In this document: positions 1 through 5,072 of the stretch, piece after piece
Layout: each line of letters opens with the position of its first letter
How positions within the stretch are numbered: position 1 is the stretch's first letter
NCBI GenBank assembly: GCA_003354225.1
Contig: PIVH01000743.1
Span: forward strand, 1 to 5,072
Direction: 5' to 3'
DNA: 5,072 nt
Origin: Globobulimina sp.
Taxonomy: Eukaryota > Foraminifera > Rotaliida
Program-made: the position numbers and the translations under genes
The notes under the pieces: generated by a model
Told to the model about the DNA's origin: nothing
Databases searched by the model: none
Seen by the model: the letters and a program-made list of their open reading frames with translations, nothing else

Positions 1-99
1 TGTATTATTCTATGTACAATTTCGTTTTTCGTGATACAAAAACAGAGTTCCCAATTTAAGGTTTGCGGGATGACTCCGAAATTTTATGTCATATAATAT

Positions 100-105
100 T
101 TTATT
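100..105 (-). terminator. possible polyadenylation signal of the RING gene
   Basis: The minus strand reads AATAAA here, about 190 nt past the TAA stop of the RING gene. The match to the canonical eukaryotic hexamer is exact, but in AT-rich DNA it could be chance, and some protists do not use this hexamer. It is the only exact AATAAA I noticed on the minus strand of this flank. Confidence 0.3.
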
Positions 106-150
106 TCAAGTTTGATTGAGACCCGAGATTATATTCGAGCCTAGGGACAA

Positions 151-183
151 AAAGTTTTGCTGACACTTGTTCTTCAAAACTTT
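151..183. repeat. 9-bp perfect inverted repeat in the 3' flank
   Basis: AAAGTTTTG (151-159) and CAAAACTTT (175-183) are exact reverse complements separated by 15 nt. RNA from either strand could form a 9-bp hairpin of moderate A/U-rich stability. It lies about 115-150 nt beyond the stop of the RING gene and so may be in its 3' UTR. It lacks the strong GC stem plus U run of a bacterial terminator. Confidence 0.5.
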
Positions 184-297
184 AAGAAATCAAAATAAGC
201 AGATCAGCTACATTTCAATTGAGGATATATATTCGAGTATTTCTAGTGCAAACAATGCAGATCCTTGCACAGATAGATGTGGTTTGTCTCTCTGTTT

Positions 298-1413
298 TTA
301 TGAACGAAATACTTTAAGTTTATTTGTAATTAGTGTTTGGCAAACTGGACACTTATTGTTTGTCAACCTATTCGAACATTGCTGGCACATTAACAAATGA
401 TGACACGGTTCAAAAAATATTTCTTGCTTTCTCTCCAAACAGGTGATACACAACACATTATTTTTATGCTTCCTTTCGATCACCTTTTCTAACCTTGACA
501 TGCTTGTCGTAATGATCTCTTTCAATTGATACAAACCATTCAAATCCATTGCTTTTACATCCAATCCCTTCAATTTATTTATTTCTTTTTCCAATTTCGC
601 ATTCTGTCCACTCATTTCTTCCACTTTCCTCTCCAACAATGTATTCTGCGTAGCACAAACATGAAATCGTGCTTGCAAACTTGCAAATTGTCGCTCAAAA
701 TTAAGCCCATCACTGGTGGCCATTGAATAAAAGGATATCGTTGAAAACTCAGATACGCGATTTTGATACGCTTGCGTCAATGCATGCGGTAAATTAAAAC
801 GAAATCCTGCTGAGTGATGAACGAAAAAATGGTCAGAATCATCTATTTCTACGAGTTTAATTGTTTTGTTTGCGAGCTGTATTCCATCCAAAAATCCAAT
901 AAGCTCTTTCGACACTGATTCGCCTGCACATTATTAGAGTCTCTATGTATATGCAAATGTGGGTGATATAATGGGGTATGGACCTGCACAAAATTCATTC
1001 TTTCCATAACCAACAATCCAACCGTTTGCCTTGCCACACAATGACATATATTTTATATTTCCACAATGTTCATTTGCAACTTTGAGGGCACCTGAATTTG
1101 TCTCCAAATATGCAGTGCAGGAACCGTTTTTAAATGTAATTGCGTATTGATCGCGGAGGCCAAATGAGATTTGTTTGACATCGCGTTTGTTAATGATTTG
1201 CATAGTCTCCATAAAATGCTCTCCGCCAAGATACATGGAATTCTTCTTTACATTGCTATTGGCGATTACAGCAAAATAATTTGATGGGCCCAATGCCACA
1301 CAAGATATGGTATGCCCCGTGGAATGATATTTTTTGACGGTATCGAGTAATGCGGTATTGTCGGATGATATGTTGTACCCGTTCTTCCCTACAATCACTG
1401 CGTAAACTGACAT
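298..1413 (-). CDS. Tandem-repeat protein with C-terminal RING finger (two exons), probable E3 ubiquitin ligase
   Basis: Exons are 1413-984 and 923-298. Joined, they give 1056 nt, or 351 residues plus TAA. The start is the first ATG in a frame that is open upstream to about 1507 without another ATG.

Residues 4 to about 200 are tandem units whose strand-like starts (YAVI, FAVI, YAIT, WIVG, FFVH) fall at 4, 47, 90, 132 and 176. Each unit has a small-residue turn and a later hydrophobic 'I..V.LG' segment, which suggests a beta-propeller-like or beta-solenoid fold. Residues about 220-296 are charged and leucine-rich, a probable coiled coil. Residues 302-338 form a C3HC4 RING: C302, C305, C317, H319, C323, C326, C335, C338, ending CPVC as in the IAP/MULAN type of RING. 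Such RINGs recruit E2 enzymes, so ubiquitin-ligase activity is inferred and the substrate is unknown. The repeats probably bind partners and the coiled coil may dimerise. I do not recognise a named orthologue. Confidence 0.82.
923..990. repeat. 8-nt direct repeat bounding the intron
   Basis: CCTGCACA occurs at 923-930 and again at 983-990 on the plus strand (TGTGCAGG on the coding strand), exactly 60 nt apart. One copy spans the exon 1/donor boundary and the other spans the acceptor/exon 2 boundary. The intron is therefore exactly one repeat period, as if a 52-nt insert had duplicated 8 nt of target. Confidence 0.9.
924..983 (-). other. 60-nt GT-AG spliceosomal intron in the RING gene
   Basis: On the minus strand the donor is CAG|GTCCAT (GT at 983-982) and the acceptor is TGTGCAG| (AG at 925-924). 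CTAAT shortly before the acceptor is a plausible branch site. Without splicing, exon 1 hits an in-frame TAG within the intron and the RING frame has no ATG start. With splicing, the phase-1 junction rebuilds a Gly codon (residue 144), and repeat unit 4 gets the same length as its neighbours. The GTCCAT donor is weak. An alternative donor (GTTATG, GT at 1010-1009) also keeps frame but would delete nine residues of unit 4, so I prefer 983. Confidence 0.78.
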
Positions 1414-1654
1414 GTTAAAAATGGGCAGAAAAACAGTTAACCTACGTAATGCTACATTTGCGTGTAGTATATTACCTGTTGTACCCGAGTAAATATAATT
1501 GTGTTTTTATCGTTGGTGTTAATAGTCAGAACCAAGCAACATTTAGAAACCAGGAATATACAGGGTTTTCAAATGTTGGTTGGTTACAAACCCTAGGAAC
1601 TAGTATAGACTGAAAAATGAAAAAAATAATACAAGGAACTAACAATAATATTTA
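1414..1654 (-). promoter_or_regulatory. Intergenic: 3' flank of the reductase gene and promoter/5' leader of the RING gene
   Basis: These 241 bp separate two genes read in the same direction (minus). They must hold the end of the reductase transcript and the start of the RING transcript. I see no AATAAA near the reductase stop, only T-rich and TATTATT-like stretches. Just before the RING start the minus strand has a pyrimidine-rich run ending TTTTTAACATG. AT-rich DNA at 1491-1500 lies about 80 nt upstream of that start, but no convincing TATA box can be assigned. A 7-bp inverted repeat lies in the middle. Confidence 0.5.
1562..1594. repeat. 7-bp inverted repeat containing a telobox-like AAACCCTA
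   Basis: AGGGTTT (1562-1568) and AAACCCT (1588-1594) are perfect reverse complements separated by 19 nt. The right arm reads AAACCCTA, identical to the telobox core known from plant promoters, and runs into the palindrome CCTAGG. It lies about 150-180 nt upstream of the RING start codon. It could be a regulatory site, a 3'-UTR hairpin of the reductase, or chance. Confidence 0.4.
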
Positions 1655-3325
1655 TCAAAAGAAAAATGTCTCAGTATGACAATCAATTTTTTGTTGAACT
1701 GATTTTTTTTTCACATCACAGATCATCGGCATTGGACCACATGCGAAAATAGCACATTTCCCAAATGATTTTGCCGTAGTAATAACGTCATCCATTTTGG
1801 GTCTGTGGAATGATATACCATCACCATACAGGTTTGTAAATTTATTTATTTTGTTATTATCTGTAACTCTCGTAACAAAATAATTTGTTTTGATTTTTGT
1901 TTGTTTGATAACAATGTCTTGTTGAAAAAATGTGTGTTTATTATCAATCTGAGCCACAGATTGCCAATGAATAGCATTAAATTCTTCCATTGTCGTCAAT
2001 TCAGGATTTCGTATCATCCATAAGAAATGTATACGTTTTATGGTTGTGATGTTATTATTTTGTATATATTCAATTAAATGATTGAACATATTTTGTATCG
2101 GAGTAATACCGATACCGCCGGCAACAAAAACAATTGAATTATATTTTTCCATCGGAAGCTTTGTTTTGCCGTAAGGTCCCTCCATAAAAACTGTTAAAGA
2201 ATTCCAATTTACTATCATCTGACTATTATGGTTCAAATCTGTTAATTGTTTTAATTTTTTTGTCCAATCTCCTAAGACTTTAATATGAAATTCAACAATG
2301 ACCTGATTTTTTGCATTTGTATAATAGTTTGAAATACTGAATGGATGCCATTCTGTTATATTTATAGCAGGGATGCAAACAAAACAATATTGACCTTCTA
2401 CAGCGCGGAATGTATTTTTTTGTAAAGTCAGTTTAATTATATCATCGCTCAATAATTCTACGGCTAAAACTTTTAAATGACAATTTGGAAAAATTAAAGG
2501 TGCCAATAATGAAATATAACAACGATATAAAACATCAAATAACCAACAAAATATTGCTATTTTCATCCAATATGAATCAAACCAAAAATGTGAATCATGT
2601 TTCATTCCAAAATAGAAAAATCCCAACAAAAACACCCAATGTGTTTTCAAAAAAAATTCCCAATGATTTCTTCGAAAAAATGATAAACTGCATACAAATA
2701 AGAAGCTGCAACAAATGAATGCTATTAAGCCAGATACATTTGTTGATATTGATAAATTTTCATTTATCATTGCTGTATCATTCCAATAGAATAATAAACA
2801 TGAAAAATGAGCGTAAATTAAAAATACAGCATAACGGCCAAACCAGATATGGTAAAATAGCGCTCTTTCAAACGGAATACCAATTAAAAAATACCAAAAT
2901 GTATTGCGTGTCGCTAAGGTCCAGGTGAGAGAGTAAATTATTACACTTTGATGACCGCAAACTAACCCAAATATTCTGAAAGAATCTTTTATATCGGTTG
3001 CATTCGACAATTCTTTTTCATGTAATTCTATGGAAAACGATATTATTTCAAATATTATAAAGCAAAACAAAATCAAAATATCAATTACAGGAATAAATTT
3101 GTTTTTTAGTATTGGCAATGTAAACGTATGTAATACAAATGTATTGGCTGTAATCTTCCATCGTAATTGTTCGTAAAATTGAACAAGTTTTGATAAACAT
3201 GAAACCCCACACGTTTTTTCTAAGCATAATACAGAATGTGATAAAAGTGGCGGATTCTCATTACCTTGGTACATGTCATTATCACAATCAATCTCAACAG
3301 CAGAACTGCTTTGATGTTGTGACAT
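1655..3325 (-). CDS. Ferric-reductase / NADPH-oxidase-like transmembrane flavocytochrome b
   Basis: A single uninterrupted frame of 556 residues with an ATG start and a TGA stop. An in-frame stop 25 nt upstream of the ATG, with no other Met between, fixes the start.

Six likely membrane spans lie near 77-99, 118-138, 160-181, 197-217, 228-242 and 254-277. Two spans carry His pairs 14 apart, H159/H173 and H229/H243, the bis-haem pattern of the ferric reductase transmembrane domain. The cytosolic half has GQY (311-313), the FAD motif HPFSIS (327-332), GPYG (383-386), the NAD(P)H motif VAGGIGITP (401-409) and CGP (529-531), and ends with an aromatic run as many relatives do. It should move electrons from NAD(P)H through FAD and two haems to an acceptor across the membrane. 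No EF-hands precede the core, so it is not NOX5- or DUOX-like. 'GIPFERALFYH' and 'WHPFSIS' lean toward ferric-chelate reductases, but an oxidase making superoxide cannot be excluded. It is complete, with all key residues present. Confidence 0.92.
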   Translation of the reverse strand: MSQHQSSSAVEIDCDNDMYQGNENPPLLSHSVLCLEKTCGVSCLSKLVQFYEQLRWKITANTFVLHTFTLPILKNKFIPVIDILILFCFIIFEIISFSIELHEKELSNATDIKDSFRIFGLVCGHQSVIIYSLTWTLATRNTFWYFLIGIPFERALFYHIWFGRYAVFLIYAHFSCLLFYWNDTAMINENLSISTNVSGLIAFICCSFLFVCSLSFFRRNHWEFFLKTHWVFLLGFFYFGMKHDSHFWFDSYWMKIAIFCWLFDVLYRCYISLLAPLIFPNCHLKVLAVELLSDDIIKLTLQKNTFRAVEGQYCFVCIPAINITEWHPFSISNYYTNAKNQVIVEFHIKVLGDWTKKLKQLTDLNHNSQMIVNWNSLTVFMEGPYGKTKLPMEKYNSIVFVAGGIGITPIQNMFNHLIEYIQNNNITTIKRIHFLWMIRNPELTTMEEFNAIHWQSVAQIDNKHTFFQQDIVIKQTKIKTNYFVTRVTDNNKINKFTNLYGDGISFHRPKMDDVITTAKSFGKCAIFACGPMPMICDVKKKSVQQKIDCHTETFFF

Positions 3326-3368
3326 TATGACTAAAGAAGTGAGAAAGTTTTAAGTCATTAAATGGTCA
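3326..3368. promoter_or_regulatory. 43-bp bidirectional promoter/leader between divergent start codons
   Basis: Only 43 bp separate the ATG of the minus-strand reductase (3325) from that of the plus-strand DOMON gene (3369). Both promoters and 5' leaders must fit here or overlap the neighbouring coding sequence. The centre has a symmetric AT-rich element, TTTAA-GTCA-TTAAA (3349-3362). No TATA box is evident. Reading minus, a pyrimidine-rich tract ends in AG at 3332-3331, five nt before the reductase ATG. The arrangement predicts shared control of the two genes. Confidence 0.7.
3327..3353 (+). other. Upstream ORF of 8 codons before the DOMON gene
   Basis: An ATG at 3327 opens eight codons ending in TAA at 3351-3353, fully upstream of the DOMON start. 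It can matter only if the transcript starts before 3327, inside or next to the reductase coding sequence. It is more likely incidental than a regulatory peptide. Confidence 0.3.
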
Positions 3369-3436
3369 ATGTCGTTAATCACTGTATTCCTTGTTTGCAA
3401 TTGTTTAATCAGCCGCATCATGCATGTAACGGCTGA
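3362..3436 (+). other. Upstream ORF of 24 codons overlapping the DOMON start
   Basis: An ATG at 3362 lies seven nt before the DOMON ATG in a different frame and ends at TGA 3434-3436, inside the signal-peptide region. If included in the mRNA it would compete with the real start, leaving translation to leaky scanning. Alternatively transcription begins after 3362 with an almost absent leader. The signal peptide encoded from 3369 is the reason for choosing the second ATG. Confidence 0.35.
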
Positions 3437-5072
3437 ATGGGGTTTTTCAGGAGTCGGTGGCCCATCTGGGCAAATTGAATATTCTGTAAATATCCAAGAA
3501 GCTACCACCTATATTGATATTATTTATCATGGAACTGATGTTTGGGTCGGGATGGCATTTGGTATGTATTAGCTATACATATATGACCGCAACATACACA
3601 TATTTTTACTGTTAATTTAAGGGGGATTAACAATGAGAGATACTTATTCAATGATATTTGGTACCCCCTCTGAAAAGAGCAACAATCCCACAATGATGGA
3701 TTATTGGTTGGTGGGACATGATAAAGGCCTAAAAAAGAACGAATGTGCTGGCTCGTGTTCTCAATTAATATCATATTCAATGGCAAATGGCGTGACTATT
3801 ATCAATGCCTCGTTAGATAATGATGCCGGAAGTGTGTACACATACAATTTTGATCCGACCGGTGCAACGCCTGTGGAGTTAATGAGTGCGTGGGGCAAAG
3901 AAAAACTATTTTATGCTGGTGAACATTGCGGCGGATGTTGGGGAACCGGGACCTTTACTTATTCAACAAATTCAGACACAGCGGTTAAAATTCTATCAAA
4001 AACACAATTAGGTCCTTCTCCAGTGTCATTGGCCTTGTTTCTACGTAAAAATGATAGTTTAATGGATCTGACTATATACGGTCCCACTGACAGATGGTTT
4101 GGCATTGGTTGGGGCTCACATTCCAGCGGTGATTCATTAATATATGATTCAACCGGAACTTATGATTATTATTTAGGCGGACAAAACGCGAATAATATTG
4201 TAAAAGATACAACAAATAATTTTAATGTTTTGTCAGATTCTGTTATTGCCTCAGAACGCGTGGTTCGTGTAACGCGTACCTTTGATACCGGCGATAGTTT
4301 ACATGATTTAATTTTCGATATGACATTAGATACAGTTACGTTTTTGGTGGCAATGGGCCAATCAGCAGAATATGCGGTTTCTTATCACGGTCGCTCCAAT
4401 CGATGGAGCATTGTTGTAACCTATGATGGTTCGAATGTAACTTTGCCAGAAACGACAACTACAACAAGCACAATAAGACCGACTGTAGTGATTGATCCAA
4501 ATGCAACGACAAAAATATTTCCAAGAATGGAAATTGGATATAATTCAGGTATTGACATTGCAATTAAATTGGATAAAACCACAGAAATATTTGAGGTTGA
4601 ATTGTATGGCCCCATTGGAGCATGGTATGGCGTTTTATTTAGTTCACATGATGGAGGAGACGCATTTCTTTATACCACAGGTTATGACGGAGTGCATATT
4701 GCAGGTATGGCATAATTCTAAAATATCAGAAACATTTACCTTTTTGACATGCAGTATTATATAAAAAACAGGAGAAACACCGGATTATTCGGTTCAAGGT
4801 ATAATGGCAAGCGACATAACAAATGATTTCACACAGAATTGGAATGTGACTGAAATATCACAAGTTGGTGGCAAACAGAAAATTGTTGGATGGAGAAAAT
4901 TTAACACCGGAGATATTGCAAATGATTATATCATTAACTATGATGTTAACACATTGGTTTTATATGTTGCTCATTCATCAGCTGATACATTGCAGTTTGA
5001 TTATCATGGAATGGATTCAAGATGGAAAGTAACCATTGACTTAGAGTCCGGCGGCAGTGTCGACCCTAAAAC
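3369..5072 (+). CDS. Secreted multi-DOMON haem-type protein (three visible exons, 3' end beyond the window)
   Basis: Exons are 3369-3561, 3622-4704 and 4772-5072, giving 525 visible residues with no stop. Residues 1-22 look like a signal peptide (hydrophobic core about 3-14, likely cut after VTA).

Domain 1 (about 23-180) is divergent: 'WVGMAFG' fits the DOMON core, but it lacks the R..TGD motif and has four cysteines (C106, C110, C167, C170), probably disulfides. Domain 2 (about 185-335) and domain 3 (about 365-515) match each other well: W-[FY]-G, then SH.(S/G)GD, an R.F.TGD motif (at about 283 and 467), and a C-terminal YHG...RW. A Thr/Pro-rich linker (about 341-355) separates them, and another linker seems to begin at the window end. 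DOMON domains bind haem b or sugars. H231/H320 and H407/H504 are candidate haem ligands. It may relay electrons with the divergent reductase (inference). Further DOMON domains, a cytochrome b561 or an anchor could follow downstream. Confidence 0.85.
3562..3621 (+). other. 60-nt GT-AG intron 1 of the DOMON gene
   Basis: Donor TTTG|GTATGT and acceptor TTTAAG|GGGG. Read through, the first exon stops at an in-frame TAG seven nt into the intron. Spliced in phase 1, the split codon becomes Gly65 and the frame runs on as WVGMAFG-GLTMRD, continuous through the DOMON core. A CTGTTAAT stretch just before the acceptor could contain the branch adenosine. Confidence 0.88.
4705..4771 (+). other. 67-nt GT-AG intron 2 of the DOMON gene
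   Basis: Donor GCAG|GTATGG and acceptor AACAG|GAGA. Exon 2 would otherwise end at an in-frame TAA seven nt into the intron. The phase-1 junction rebuilds Gly426, and the product then aligns with domain 2 (GDSLIYDSTG versus GDAFLYTTG, then the R.F.TGD and YHG motifs). An earlier GCAG at 4751-4754 also looks like an acceptor, but it shifts the frame and reaches a stop near 4803, so it is not the coding choice. Confidence 0.88.

Larger units (their letters stand above)
1..297. other. 3' flank of the RING gene, no gene recognised
   Basis: This AT-rich stretch lies downstream of the minus-strand RING gene and runs to the window edge. No frame on either strand holds a convincing domain. A minus-strand frame stays open from about 87 to position 1 but has no start codon and no recognisable motif. 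The region contains a 9-bp inverted repeat, a possible minus-strand polyadenylation hexamer, and a 10-nt direct repeat (TATATTCGAG at 130-139 and 228-237). A plus-strand open frame that begins near 167 with a non-ATG codon runs into the RING exon and is probably a shadow. I see no tRNA-like fold. Confidence 0.6.

Noticed and set aside
167-400. Plus-strand open frame of 77 codons at the left end
   Set aside because: It begins with a non-ATG codon and overlaps the RING exon antisense. Its Cys-containing peptide shows no domain.
849-1037. Minus-strand frame of 62 codons across the RING gene intron
   Set aside because: It is in a different frame from both exons, spans the splice region and shows no homology-like features. 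It is a shadow.
1442-1475. Possible 5'-UTR intron of the RING gene (CAG|GTAATA to ACGTAG)
   Set aside because: It would be only 34 nt long, far shorter than the other introns here, and no coding reason requires it.
1414-1506. N-terminal extension of the RING protein in the open upstream frame
   Set aside because: It contains no ATG, and the repeat array begins right after the chosen Met, so it is more likely leader sequence.
2485-2928. Two plus-strand frames antisense to the membrane part of the reductase
   Set aside because: They are low-complexity Lys/Asn/Ile-rich reverse complements of membrane-span codons, and the minus strand has a full motif-rich protein.
3520-3786. Minus-strand frame of 88 codons with a Cys/His-rich part opposite the DOMON gene
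   Set aside because: It crosses the DOMON intron antisense and its CVCCGH-like stretch does not complete a zinc-binding pattern.
4421-4764. Overlapping frames on both strands near DOMON domain 3
   Set aside because: The Val-rich minus frame is the antisense of the Thr-rich linker, and the plus frame is a shifted reading of exon 2 running into the intron.
1-5072. Bacterial or giant-virus origin
   Set aside because: Short spliceosomal introns with clear donors and acceptors, a signal-peptide DOMON protein and a RING ligase fit a cellular eukaryote. No viral hallmark gene and no bacterial operon or ribosome-site pattern was seen.
1-5072. CRISPR arrays, tRNA or rRNA genes, transposon ends
   Set aside because: I found no regularly spaced repeats, cloverleaf-like segments, rRNA-like sequence or terminal inverted repeats with a transposase.

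Overview
The window looks like nuclear DNA from a microbial eukaryote with a compact, AT-rich genome. Three protein-coding genes fill most of it, two are split by short GT-AG introns (60, 60 and 67 nt), and one encodes a signal peptide followed by DOMON domains. Stops in use are TAA (RING gene) and TGA (reductase gene), and introns carry in-frame TAG or TAA, so the standard genetic code fits. I cannot name the lineage from sequence alone. Nothing indicates a bacterial, organellar or mobile-element origin.

Layout. Positions 1-297 are the 3' flank of the first gene and hold no recognisable gene. Positions 298-1413 (minus) encode a 351-residue protein from two exons: about five tandem repeats of about 43 residues, a coiled coil and a C-terminal C3HC4 RING finger (probable E3 ubiquitin ligase). 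Positions 1414-1654 are intergenic. Positions 1655-3325 (minus) encode an uninterrupted 556-residue flavocytochrome of the ferric-reductase/NADPH-oxidase superfamily, with six membrane spans, four haem-ligand histidines, and FAD and NAD(P)H motifs. After only 43 bp a gene on the plus strand begins (3369 to beyond the window end). It encodes a secreted protein with one divergent and two clearer DOMON domains, in three visible exons with the 3' end missing.

How they may work together. The reductase and the DOMON protein are divergently transcribed from one very short shared promoter. One is predicted to carry electrons from cytosolic NAD(P)H across a membrane through two b haems. The other is predicted to be extracytoplasmic and belongs to a family that often binds haem b. 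A transmembrane electron-transfer pair (iron reduction or another extracellular acceptor) is therefore a reasonable hypothesis, but it is inferred from position and family only. The RING gene shows no visible functional link to the pair.

Most notable observations: (1) the tight divergent reductase/DOMON pair; (2) histidine in place of the usual methionine haem ligand in two DOMON domains; (3) an intron bounded by an 8-nt perfect direct repeat, as a target-site duplication would leave; (4) all three introns in phase 1, each splitting a glycine codon; (5) a regular 43-residue repeat array joined to a RING finger.
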